From the NCBI GenBank assembly GCA_035299065.1, contig DATGXI010000014.1:1-43292 (forward strand): a stretch of DNA of 43,292 nucleotides. Direction: 5' to 3'. The notes under the pieces were generated by a model. It saw nothing but the letters and a program-made list of their open reading frames with translations, made no database searches and was not told the DNA's origin. This DNA comes from DASPJQ01 sp035299065. Its GTDB lineage: Bacteria; Bacteroidota; Bacteroidia; Flavobacteriales_D; UBA2798. The translations under genes were made by a program, and so were the position numbers. Shown here piece after piece: positions 1 to 8,900 of the stretch (positions are counted from its first letter, which is position 1; every line of letters starts with the position of its first letter).

Positions 1-2069
1 TTTAAAATAGAAGCCGTTTCATTCATTTCAACCATAAAGGTTGATTCGCCCGATGATAAATTATCACTGGCACCCACACGGGTAAATATTTTATCCACCA
101 CACCAATTTCAGCTGCTTTTGCCGGAACAAAACAACCAATTTGTGCCAACAGCACAATTAACGCTGTTTGACGCAGCAATGCCGATTTACCTGCCATATT
201 AGGGCCTGTAATCATCATAATTTGCTGTTTGGCATCGTCAAGGTAAATATCATTGGCAATGTATGATTGCCCGTCAGGCAAACACAATTCAATTACCGGG
301 TGACGCCCGTCCTTGATCATAATTGCTTTTGTATCGTTTACAACAGGGCGTGTATACCCGTTTTTTGACGAACAAATGGCAAATGAAACCAGGCAGTCAA
401 TTTGCGCAATTACATGGGCATTGTGCTGTATGGGAACAATAAATTCCTGTACCGAAGATATGAGCTCATTGAACAAACGTGTTTCAAGTGCAAGAATATT
501 TTCTTCGGCATTCAATATTTTTGATTCGTATTCTTTTAATTCTTCTGTCACATACCGCTCGGCATTGGCAAGTGTTTGCTTCCGGGTCCAGGTAGCTGGC
601 GCTTTTGATTTGTGTGTATTGGAAACTTCAATGTAATAACCAAACACGTTGTTAAAACCAATTTTGAGTGATGTAATGCCTGTTGCGTCAATTTCACGTT
701 GCAACATTTGCTGTAAATACTCACGGCCGTTTTGCAATAAATTGCGCAATTCATCCAGCTCGGCATTTACACCCGCTTTTATCACCCCGCCTTTTTGAAT
801 GGCAACCGGTGCCTCGTTTGAAATATGCTTATTTAAATTTTCTACAAGGCTTTTGCAGGTATTCATTTGATCGCAAAAATACTGCAACGCATCGTTCTTG
901 GAAAGCTTCAGTAGTATTTGTACGGGTTCAATGGTTTCAAGGGCACGTTTGAGCGCAACCATTTCACGCGGATTAATGCGACCCACTGCGGCTTTTGAAA
1001 CAAGGCGTTCCAAATCACCAGCCTGGTTAAGTTGTGCCGAAAATGCTTCTATTTTATCTTCATAACGCACCAAATAATCAACCGCTTTATGGCGGTGTTC
1101 AATAAGGCGTAAATCTTTTAACGGCATTACCACCCAGCGCTTGAGCATACGTGCCCCCATGGGCGTAATGGTATAATCAAGCACATCAATAAGCGTTTTT
1201 GCATTCTCATTGGCACTGTATACCAATTCAAGGTTGCGTATGGTGAACTTATCAAGCCAAACAAACTTATCTTCGTGTATACGCCTTACGTTAGTAATGT
1301 GCGAAACTTTGTCGTGTTGCGTTTCAAAAAGATAATGCAATACAACCCCCGCAGCTATTACACCTTCGTGCATTTGGTCAACACCAAACCCTTTGAGTGA
1401 TTGTGTAGCAAACTGGTTGGTTAGTTTTTCATATCCGTAATCAAAACTAAAAACCCAATCATCCAGTTTGTACGTATAAAATTTATCGCCAAAACTTTCA
1501 TTGAATTTTTTGCCCTGTTGTTTCTGGAACAACACTTCATTGGGCTTAAAGCTTTGCAATAATTTGTCAATGTATTCAATGGAACCTTCAGCCACCAAAA
1601 ATTCACCGGTTGACACATCCAGGAATGAAACCCCGTTGTTTTTTTCGCCTATGTGAACGGCTGCCAAAAAACTGTTGAACTTATTTTCCAGCACTTTGTC
1701 ATTGTAGGAAACACCAGGTGTCACCAATTCGGTAACCCCGCGTTTTACAATGCCCTTAACCATTTTTGGATCTTCCAGCTGGTCACAAACAGCCACGCGC
1801 AAACCGGCACGCACCAGTTTTGGCAAATACACGTCAAGCGAGTGATGTGGAAACCCTGCTAATTCATTTTCACCTTGCGAACCATTGTTGCGTTTGGTAA
1901 GGGTAATACCCAGAATTTTTGAAGCCTTTATAGCATCTTCGCCAAACGTTTCGTAAAAATCGCCCACACGAAAAAGCAATAACGCATCAGGAAACTTGGC
2001 CTTAATGCCGTTGAATTGTTTCATGAGGGGAGTTTCCTCTGTTTTTTTCTCTTTTACCTTTACGCTCAC
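1..2069 (-). CDS. mutS: DNA mismatch repair ATPase MutS (C-terminus beyond window edge)
   Basis: MutS recognises mismatches and small loops in newly replicated DNA and recruits MutL. About 689 codons are visible out of a usual ~870, and the reading frame is still open at base 3. The N-terminal mismatch-recognition motif GDFYETF (Phe-x-Glu) lies near the start, followed by the connector, core and clamp regions. The Walker A motif GPNMAGKS is at about residue 622 and the frame ends in ESTFMVEMNETASIL, just before the Walker B segment. I place the start at a GTG (2067-2069), because the N-terminus SVKVKEKKTEETPLMKQF resembles the ...ETPLMKQ(Y/F)N start of Bacteroidota MutS. The ATG at 2024 would begin inside that conserved segment. 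An in-frame TGA at 2094-2096 limits the start upstream. It is divergent from the methyltransferase gene. Confidence 0.96.
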   Translation of the reverse strand, partial: MSVKVKEKKTEETPLMKQFNGIKAKFPDALLLFRVGDFYETFGEDAIKASKILGITLTKRNNGSQGENELAGFPHHSLDVYLPKLVRAGLRVAVCDQLEDPKMVKGIVKRGVTELVTPGVSYNDKVLENKFNSFLAAVHIGEKNNGVSFLDVSTGEFLVAEGSIEYIDKLLQSFKPNEVLFQKQQGKKFNESFGDKFYTYKLDDWVFSFDYGYEKLTNQFATQSLKGFGVDQMHEGVIAAGVVLHYLFETQHDKVSHITNVRRIHEDKFVWLDKFTIRNLELVYSANENAKTLIDVLDYTITPMGARMLKRWVVMPLKDLRLIEHRHKAVDYLVRYEDKIEAFSAQLNQAGDLERLVSKAAVGRINPREMVALKRALETIEPVQILLKLSKNDALQYFCDQMNTCKSLVENLNKHISNEAPVAIQKGGVIKAGVNAELDELRNLLQNGREYLQQMLQREIDATGITSLKIGFNNVFGYYIEVSNTHKSKAPATWTRKQTLANAERYVTEELKEYESKILNAEENILALETRLFNELISSVQEFIVPIQHNAHVIAQIDCLVSFAICSSKNGYTRPVVNDTKAIMIKDGRHPVIELCLPDGQSYIANDIYLDDAKQQIMMITGPNMAGKSALLRQTALIVLLAQIGCFVPAKAAEIGVVDKIFTRVGASDNLSSGESTFMVEMNETASIL

Positions 2070-2143
2070 TGAAGGAAAATCTTTTAAGCCGTCTCAAAAA
2101 CACCACTAGCCTGAAAGCTAAAAAGCATTTTTGACATGACTTC

Positions 2144-2173
2144 TTTGGAATTCTAATTTATGGCTTAGCTTTG
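2144..2173 (+). promoter_or_regulatory. Bacteroidota-type promoter of the TrmH-like gene
   Basis: A TTTG box (2144-2147) is separated by 18 nt from TAGCTTTG (2166-2173). This matches the Bacteroidota primary sigma factor consensus TTTG-N17-23-TAnnTTTG. Transcription would start about 30 nt before the ATG at 2212. Confidence 0.6.
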
Positions 2174-2211
2174 CACCCCCATAGCCATGTTACCAACAAA
2201 AACCCGCTGTT

Positions 2212-2733
2212 ATGAACAGGAAATTGAAGCTTAGTGAATTAAACCGCCTGTCGGTTGAGGCGTTCAAGGCTGCTGAAAAGTGCCCCGTAATTGTTGTTTT
2301 GGACAATATTCGCAGTCACCACAACGTGGGCAGCATATTCAGAACCGCTGATGCCTTTGCCTTTGAAGCCATTTACCTGTGCGGGTATACACCTGTTCCA
2401 CCTCACCGCGAAATTCATAAAACGGCCCTTGGCGCTACTGAATCTGTAAACTGGAAAAAATTTGAAACCACCCTTGATGCCGTAAATGAATTAAAGCAAC
2501 AAGGTTATTCGGTAATATGCATTGAGCAAACCGAACATAAAATCATGTTGGACAAATTCAAAAAAGACAGCACCAAAAAATATGCACTTGTATTTGGCAA
2601 TGAAGTTGAAGGTGTTGAACAGGAAGTAATAAATGCAAGTGATGCCGTGGTGGAAATACCTCAATTTGGAACCAAGCACTCGCTCAACATTTCAATTTGT
2701 GCAGGCATTGTCATGTGGGAGTTTTATAAATAA
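2212..2733 (+). CDS. TrmH/SpoU-family RNA 2'-O-methyltransferase
   Basis: A SPOUT-class enzyme predicted to transfer a methyl group from S-adenosylmethionine to a ribose 2'-OH in tRNA or rRNA. It is 173 residues long, a SPOUT catalytic domain without the N-terminal substrate-binding extension of RlmB. All three SpoU motifs are present: motif 1 with Asn32 and Arg44 (NIRSHHNVGSIFRT), motif 2 with ALVFGNE around residue 131, and motif 3 with HSLNIS at 156-161. Together these build the trefoil-knot cofactor site. The substrate cannot be assigned from sequence; a TrmH-like tRNA Gm18 role or a TrmL-like role are both possible. The gene stands alone, divergent from mutS. Confidence 0.92.
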   Translation: MNRKLKLSELNRLSVEAFKAAEKCPVIVVLDNIRSHHNVGSIFRTADAFAFEAIYLCGYTPVPPHREIHKTALGATESVNWKKFETTLDAVNELKQQGYSVICIEQTEHKIMLDKFKKDSTKKYALVFGNEVEGVEQEVINASDAVVEIPQFGTKHSLNISICAGIVMWEFYK

Positions 2734-2821
2734 CACTGTATTTCAAATAATTACTATGGGTATTTGGCTGCCTCCCCTCACCTGAATTTGAAATTCGTAA
2801 TTAGGGATTTGAAATTGTTCA

Positions 2822-3031
2822 GGGCCGGGCTGTGCGCTATACTCCTCGCCTAAAAAGCGCATATATTCCTGATGTAATCCAAATGATCTGCGCTTTTTAA
2901 GCTGCGGGGTGCCGCTTCCATCCCTGGCAGAACTGGATGAAAGCAAGGCCCAACGTTTGAAAAACGTTGAATAGAATTTGTGATAAGGCCGTTGAAATTC
3001 CTTTTCATAAAGCTTTGAACAAATTCTATTC
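2822..3031 (-). other. Structured non-coding 3' element A (hairpin cluster)
   Basis: This 331-base gap (2734-3064) holds no convincing gene but dense secondary structure on the minus strand, just downstream of the gene ending at 3065. In order it shows a 13-nt inverted repeat GAATAGAATTTGT/ACAAATTCTATTC (2969-3031), a perfect 8-bp hairpin CAACGTTT-loop-AAACGTTG (2951-2969), and an outer GGGCC/GGCCC pair (2947-2951 with 2822-2826). The outer pair encloses CTGCCAGGGATGGAAG, a 10-bp AAAAAGCGCA/TGCGCTTTTT hairpin (2852-2898) and AGCCCGGCC. The same conserved ends recur in a second element at 12569. The family resembles structured intergenic repeats of Flavobacteria; whether it equals the described Flavo-1 RNA motif I cannot check. 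Likely a 3'UTR or terminator-like RNA. Confidence 0.5.
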
Positions 3032-3064
3032 AGCTTCATGAATCATGAATTATGAATCATGAAT

Positions 3065-4543
3065 CTATTCATGAAGAATAATAGAACCAAAATTTGTTTC
3101 CTTGTTCCATGTATGCTCACCTATGGTTTGCCCGTTTTTTGAAAACGCAACACCCCATTTGTTTCGTGTCATAATATATTTATCGGCTTTGTGCTCACCT
3201 ACAACCAATCGCTCAGTTATCACTTCAACTACTTCCTTTTTTGAATTCAACCGTTGTGTTTTCCATTCATGCACCCCATATTCAAGGCCATTAACGTTGT
3301 TGGACAGGCTGTTCGCAGTTTTTGCATGCGCAGCAGTATCAACATTACCCATCTGTAACGTTTTTTGCTCTTCAATGGCATTAATTTTTCTCAAACGCAA
3401 CTCATCCTGGTTTTGACTTGACGCAAGCATTGAAAAACTATTTTCATTTAATTGCCGTTGCTTGTTATACGAATCCCGCGCATCCTTGTCATTTTTGCCT
3501 GCATAAAAATTTCGGTTATTTTCTTCAACTGCTATAAACCTTTTTGCCTTTTCATACGAATCATTGCTCATTGTATGCAAAATTGACGCTTTTGTACCTG
3601 GCCTGTTTTCCTGTACAACCGTGTTTTCTGTTGGCTTAATGGGCTCGGTCATCACCATGTTTGAATCAAGCTTCATTTCGCAAGCCGTTATTTGTTGAAC
3701 GGGATATGGCTCATTGTATTTAAAATTAGTTTTAGCGCGCTGGTAGTATTCTTTCGCGTCAGTATAATTTTTTTCGCCAAATAGTTTATCTGCCACGCTT
3801 ATAAGTGAATTGTACAGCTTGCGGTTGGCATCACTGTTTTCTTTTTTGATTGCCTGGGCTCGTTCAAGTTGGGCTGCAGCCGTTTTGTCATTTTGTTTTA
3901 TTTCAAGCGCTTTGGTATATGCATAAATTGCGGTATCAAAATTTCCTGCGGTAAGCCCACTGTTTCCGGCTGCCATAAGCGAGTCATATTTGCTTTTGTC
4001 ACGGTTTTCGGTTATCTCTTTTTGACTTGCCAGTTTTAACAACCTGTCCAGCTCGTTTCGATAACTCACAATTTCCGCATTGTTAAAGTCCAATTCTCCA
4101 CTTGCCTTATTGAATTTAATAACCGATGAACGCCTGCTTTCTAACACCGTTAAATCAACGCATTTATTTTTTTCAACCATTTTCATTGGTAATTCAAAGT
4201 CCCATTCCCCGTATGTTTTGTCAGCTGGTATGTTTTTAAGTTCAAACTCAACAAAACGTGAAACAAGGTTTTTCCCGGTAAATACCACTTTATAATCCTG
4301 GAAAATTCCAACGCTTTTGAATTTGAATTTTCCCCCGGTTGAACTTGTTTTTGTTTCAATTAGTTGTCCGTTTGAAATTAATTGCACAGTAACTCCCGCA
4401 ATTTCCTTATCGGTGATATGATTTTTTACATCGCCATAAATTGTGACCTGCGGAATTTTTTCCTGCGCAAATGAATCAAGAGCAATGTAATTGACTACCA
4501 AAAATACAAGTAGTGCATTCGAAAGTTTAACGTGCGTTCCCAT
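3065..4543 (-). CDS. Secreted carboxypeptidase-regulatory-like/TPR protein
   Basis: No specific function is recognised. The 492-residue protein begins with a signal peptide ending near SFAQ, then a carboxypeptidase-regulatory-like beta-sandwich (about residues 32-110), the fold also seen at the N-terminus of many Bacteroidota outer-membrane proteins. Two TPR-like helix pairs follow (AAGNSGLTAGNFDTAIYAYTKAL near 200 and LFGEKNYTDAKEYYQRAK near 255). A polar linker leads to a C-terminal region with two similar GEH-containing segments (VGEHKADKY and IGEHTWNKE). The N-terminal 220 residues are clearly paralogous to the partial gene at 40821, including QTKTSS/ETKTSS, the YVSR/LVSR segment and the RNELDRLLK/KKELDKLLA stretch. 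A scaffolding or envelope-binding role is an inference only. Confidence 0.85.
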   Translation of the reverse strand: MGTHVKLSNALLVFLVVNYIALDSFAQEKIPQVTIYGDVKNHITDKEIAGVTVQLISNGQLIETKTSSTGGKFKFKSVGIFQDYKVVFTGKNLVSRFVEFELKNIPADKTYGEWDFELPMKMVEKNKCVDLTVLESRRSSVIKFNKASGELDFNNAEIVSYRNELDRLLKLASQKEITENRDKSKYDSLMAAGNSGLTAGNFDTAIYAYTKALEIKQNDKTAAAQLERAQAIKKENSDANRKLYNSLISVADKLFGEKNYTDAKEYYQRAKTNFKYNEPYPVQQITACEMKLDSNMVMTEPIKPTENTVVQENRPGTKASILHTMSNDSYEKAKRFIAVEENNRNFYAGKNDKDARDSYNKQRQLNENSFSMLASSQNQDELRLRKINAIEEQKTLQMGNVDTAAHAKTANSLSNNVNGLEYGVHEWKTQRLNSKKEVVEVITERLVVGEHKADKYIMTRNKWGVAFSKNGQTIGEHTWNKETNFGSIILHE

Positions 4544-4658
4544 AATTAAATATCAGTACACGCTGTACAATGGCAGGTTCAGCATAAAGGAATTTAAAAA
4601 GGAGGCCGGAAACACTGATTTACAACTACATATCAAACATCGCTGTTTTTTGGTGAAT

Positions 4659-5333
4659 CTATTTCAACAATTCAGTAGCTACAGGCAAAATCAATTTTTC
4701 CCAAATGGCGTATTCTTTGGCTGAGGGGTGTAAGCCATCTCTTGCTTCCAGTGATTTATCGGTTTTCATTTTCAATGACGGTTCAAACAAATCAACGGTT
4801 TTTAAATTTCTTTTTTTTGCCTCGGCTAAAATCACATCGTTGAATTCTTTTATTCCCGCTGAAATATCACGGCCATTCGCGTACATGGGCCCAACCGTAC
4901 TTGCTGAAAAATCAGGAATGGTTAATACTATGATTTTTGATTTGTCTTTTAATTTCTTTTGCACATGATCAAGTATGTATTGCAAATTTTTGGCAAATAT
5001 TTTTTTATCTACTCCCTGCACCCAATCATTCACACCAATACAAAGTGTTACAAAATCGGCATTTGCGCCATCAAACACCGGTAATTCATTGTCAATTAAA
5101 TCCTGGGTTGTCCAACCGGTACGCGAAGGGTTGGCAACCATTTCGGTTTTTATTCCTTTTTCAGTTAAATGGCTGGCTAAAATAGTTGGCCATTGTTCTG
5201 TTGCTTTGGCGCCTTCACAAATAGTATAGGAATCACCAAGAGCAACATAGTTTATTTTATTTTCATTCATTGTACCATTGTCAGGCGTTGCCGAGCAACT
5301 TAAAAAAAGCAGTGAAATAAAGAATAATCGCAT
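4659..5333 (-). CDS. SGNH/GDSL-family hydrolase lipoprotein
   Basis: A predicted periplasmic or surface esterase/lipase-like enzyme. I start at the ATG at 5333 because it gives a short lipoprotein signal, MRLFFISLLFLSC, with a lipobox LFLSC. The 13 extra residues of the longer frame (to 5372) would place a non-signal segment in front. The SGNH blocks are present: block I ALGDSYT with the nucleophile Ser, a Gly within the following region, block III GVNDW with Asn, and block V DGLHPS carrying the Asp-x-x-His pair. The sequence is closest to the TesA/lysophospholipase L1-like branch; the true substrate (phospholipid, acyl ester or acetylated glycan) is not decided by sequence. It sits downstream of the riboswitch region in the opposite orientation. 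Confidence 0.9.
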   Translation of the reverse strand: MRLFFISLLFLSCSATPDNGTMNENKINYVALGDSYTICEGAKATEQWPTILASHLTEKGIKTEMVANPSRTGWTTQDLIDNELPVFDGANADFVTLCIGVNDWVQGVDKKIFAKNLQYILDHVQKKLKDKSKIIVLTIPDFSASTVGPMYANGRDISAGIKEFNDVILAEAKKRNLKTVDLFEPSLKMKTDKSLEARDGLHPSAKEYAIWEKLILPVATELLK

Positions 5334-5413
5334 GTGTAAAGATACGAAATAAGGCAAAGCACAGATTTTCACGCCTGTTTATCAAGCAATTACACATACC
5401 TTAAAACAGCCTA

Positions 5414-5446
5414 TTTACAAACCAATGATTATTTTTTGTATATTTG
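5414..5446 (+). promoter_or_regulatory. Promoter of the riboswitch-metH transcript
   Basis: TATATTTG (5439-5446) is a perfect TAnnTTTG -7 element, with a weak TTTA box (5414-5417) 21 nt upstream. Transcription starting near 5453 would put a small ACCCcGT/ACGGGT hairpin (5466-5484) and then the SAM-I aptamer at the 5' end of the mRNA. Confidence 0.55.
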
Positions 5447-5485
5447 CACCAGTTCTTTGCAATTTACCCCGTGTAAAAACGGGTA

Positions 5486-5621
5486 TAGTCTATCAGGAAA
5501 GGTGGAGGGAAAACGCCCTTTGAAGCCTTGGCAACCCCAATTAATTCCGAATTCGAAATTTCGAATTCGAAATTGGAGGAAGGTGCCACATCGTTCTCTA
5601 TAAAAAGAGACAGATAGGTTG
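5486..5621 (+). promoter_or_regulatory. SAM-I (S-box) riboswitch upstream of metH
   Basis: The aptamer shows the S-box core in order: P1 strand CTATC, AGGAAAGGTGGAGGGA, the CGCCCT/TGAAGCC segment, GGCAACC, AGGTGCCA, and the closing AGACAGATAG. P1 can be extended to TAGTCTATC (5486-5494) with GATAGGTTG (5613-5621), using G-T pairs. SAM binding to this class normally lowers expression of methionine genes, which fits metH downstream. The P3 arm is unusual: between GGCAACC and AGGTGCC lies a 22-nt perfect palindrome (5548-5569, centred on GAAATTTC) flanked by AATT/AATT, making a long A/T-rich stem. Confidence 0.93.
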
Positions 5622-5689
5622 AAAAAGATTTAAAACATATAAACTAAAAATATAAAATCTCTTTCGGCCTCCGGAAGGGATTTTTTTTT
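5621..5689 (+). terminator. Riboswitch expression platform: terminator with competing antiterminator
   Basis: The terminator hairpin occupies 5657-5681: an 11-bp stem including two G-T pairs, loop CCT, followed by eight T residues (5682-5689). Its left arm overlaps AAATCTCTTTC (5655-5665), which can instead pair with GAAAAAGATTT (5621-5631) over 10 of 11 positions. That left antiterminator arm begins at the last base of the extended P1 helix. The arrangement fits SAM-bound P1 favouring the terminator and the SAM-free form allowing readthrough into metH. Confidence 0.8.
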
Positions 5690-5711
5690 GGAGTAAAAAT
5701 TAAAAGAGAAC

Positions 5712-5875
5712 GCCACGAATCGCACCAATGTCACGAATATAAACGACAACAACGCGTTTCTTTCACGAATGGACACCAATAATAAAAATTCGAATTTATT
5801 TGTGTTGATTGGTAAATGAAACAATGTGGGATTCAAAACGAATAACATATTAGTGCTATTTGTGTCATTCGTGGC
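5712..5875 (+). repeat. Palindromic intergenic repeat (MITE-like) in the metH leader
   Basis: A 164-bp imperfect inverted repeat bounded by GCCACGAAT (5712-5720) and ATTCGTGGC (5867-5875). The first ~30 nt of each arm pair at roughly three quarters of positions, and inner segments (ACCAAT...ATTGGT, AAATTCGAATTT) add further pairing. There is no coding content. It lies between the riboswitch terminator and the metH ATG (28 nt downstream), so every readthrough transcript contains it. Such CCACGAAT/ATTCGTGG repeats are common between genes in Bacteroidota. Confidence 0.75.
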
Positions 5876-5903
5876 TAAATAAAAACAGAATTAAAATTAG
5901 TGT

Positions 5904-8900
5904 ATGAAGATTGAAGATTTATTAAAAGAACGTGTATTGGTCATTGACGGGGCTATGGGCACCATGATACAACAATACAAACTAACCGAAGAAGATTTTC
6001 GCGGGGAGCGATTCAAAGACCACAAGCATCCGCTAAAAGGCAATAACGATTTGCTTGCCCTAACACGTCCTGATGTTTTAAAAGCCATTCACATCAAATA
6101 CCTGGAAGCCGGGGCCGATATTTTAGAAACAAACACCTTTAGCGGTACATGGGTTGCGCAAGCCGATTATCATTTGGAAAGTGCCGTGTATGATATCAAT
6201 TATTTGTCGGCAAAAGTTGCACTTGAGGCACGTGAAGATTTTTACAAGGCAAATCCGGGTGACAAAACAAACAAACCACGTTTTATTGCGGGAGCCATGG
6301 GACCCACTACTAAATTGTCATCCATGTCGCCCAATGTAAATGACCCTGGATTCCGCTCCATTACATTTGACGAACTTGTTGCAGCGTATAAAGAGCAGGC
6401 AACAGCATTAATTGCAGGCGGTGTTGATTTATTATTACTTGAAACAATTACCGATACACTGAATGTAAAAGCAGGTTTATTTGCCATTGAAACTGTTTTT
6501 GAAGAAACAAATACTCGCATACCGGTAATGATTTCGGGAACAATTACCGATCAGAGCGGTCGTATTTTGAGCGGACAAACCGTTGAAGCATTTTTAAATT
6601 CTGTTTCGCACGTGCCTTTATTGAGCATTGGTTTAAATTGTGCACTGGGAGCAAAAGACATGCGTCCGTATTTACAGGAACTTTCTGAAAAATCGCCATT
6701 CTTCATAAGTGCTTATCCAAATGCCGGTTTACCCAACCAGTTTGGCGAGTACGATGAAACACCGCACGACATGGCTTGCCAGATTCACGACTTTTTGGAA
6801 GGTGGATTTGTCAATATAGTGGGTGGTTGTTGTGGAACAACGCCTGATCACATACGCCACATTGCGCAACATGCGGCCAAAGCAAAACCAAGGCAAAAAC
6901 ACGCTGTGGAAAATTACCTGCGCTTAAGCGGGCTTGAAGCATTTAATTTACGCCCCGAGAGTAATTTTATGAACGTGGGTGAACGAACCAACGTTACAGG
7001 CTCACGCAAATTTGCAAAATTAATTATTGATGGAAAATACGATGAGGCCCTTTCCATTGCACGTGACCAGGTTGAAGGCGGTGCACAGGTAATTGATATA
7101 AACATGGACGAAGGCATGTTGGATGCGGTTGAAGCCATGACTAAATTTTTGAACCTGATTGCAGCCGAACCTGATATTTCACGTGTTCCCATTATGTTGG
7201 ATTCATCAAAATTTCATGTAATTGAAGCAGGATTAAAATGTATACAGGGCAAAGGAATTGTGAACTCCATATCACTCAAAGAAGGAGAAGACGCATTTAT
7301 AAAACATGCTAAGCTAATTAAGAAATACGGTGCGGCTGTTATTGTAATGGCATTTGACGAAAAAGGCCAGGCCGATACGTATGAGCGCAGGATTGAAATT
7401 TGTGAACGCGCTTACCGCGTTTTGGTTGACAAAGTAAAATTCTTACCACAGGACATTATTTTTGATCCAAATATTTTCCCGGTAGCAACCGGCATGGAAG
7501 AACACCGCAGGAATGCACTTGACTTTTTTGAAGCAACACGCTGGATAAAACAAAATTTACCACTGGCAAAAGTTAGCGGGGGCGTTAGTAACGTTTCTTT
7601 TTCTTTCCGTGGTAATGATGCCGTGCGCGAAGCCATTCACAGTGCATTCTTATTCCACGCCATAAAAGAAGGCATGGACATGGGAATTGTAAACCCAAGT
7701 CAATTGGTGGTTTATGATGAGATCCCGAAAGAACTGTTAACATTGATTGAAGATGTATTGTTGAACCGTACCGATGATGCAACCGAGAAACTGGTTGCCT
7801 ACGCTGAAAATGTAAAAGGTGGAGCAAAAAAAGAAGTAAAAGACGAGGAATGGAGAAATGGTACAGTTGAAGAACGCCTCACCCACTCGCTGGTAAAAGG
7901 CATTGTTGATTTTATAGATGTTGACATTGAAGAAGCACGCGTTAAATACATTCAGCCCATCAAGGTAATTGAAGGCCCCTTAATGGATGGCATGAACGTG
8001 GTGGGCGATTTATTTGGAAGCGGAAAAATGTTTTTGCCACAGGTGGTGAAAAGTGCACGCGTGATGAAAAAAGCCGTAGCCTATTTGCAACCCTTTATTG
8101 AAGCCTCAAAAGAAAAAGGTGCCAAAGCCAAAGGAAAAATATTGATGGCTACAGTAAAAGGCGATGTACACGATATTGGAAAAAACATTGTGAGTGTGGT
8201 GTTGGGATGCAACAATTACGAGATTGTTGACATGGGCGTGATGGTTCCGTGTGAGAAAATTCTGGAAATGGCCCGTAAGGAAAACGTAGACATAATTGGA
8301 CTGAGCGGGTTAATCACACCTTCGCTGGATGAAATGGTATACGTTGCCAAAGAAATGCAGCGCGAAGGATTTACCATTCCGTTATTGATTGGTGGAGCCA
8401 CCACATCAAAAGTACATACTGCGGTTAAAGTGGAACAACATTATACAAATGCACAAACGGTACACGTGCTGGATGCATCACGTTCGGTACCCGTTGTTGG
8501 TAGTTTACTAAACGAGAAAAAAGATGCTTTTGTAGAAGACATTAAAAAAGAATACGAACGTTTACGCGACCACCACGCCAAAAACCGTGGTGCGAAAAAT
8601 TATTTGTCGCTTGACGATGCCCGTAAAAACAAGTTCCCCATTGAATGGAATAAAAAAGATGTTTACAAGCCTGCTTTTACGGGTGTCAAAACATTTGAAA
8701 ATTTTGACCTTGCAAAACTGGTTGACTTTATTGACTGGACACCTTTTTTCCAGACCTGGGAATTGGCTGGTCGTTTTCCTAAAATTTTAAACGATGAAGT
8801 GGTAGGAAAAGAAGCTACTAAGTTATACAACGATGCGCTGGAAATGTTGAAGAAAATTGTGAATGAAAAATGGATAAGCGCACAGGCGGTTGTTGGCATA

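Noticed and set aside
2743..3039. 98-codon minus-strand reading frame
   Set aside because: It lies over stacked inverted repeats and conserved non-coding blocks (CTGCCAGGGAT, AGCCCGGCC) that recur elsewhere in another frame; the translation is low in coding character.
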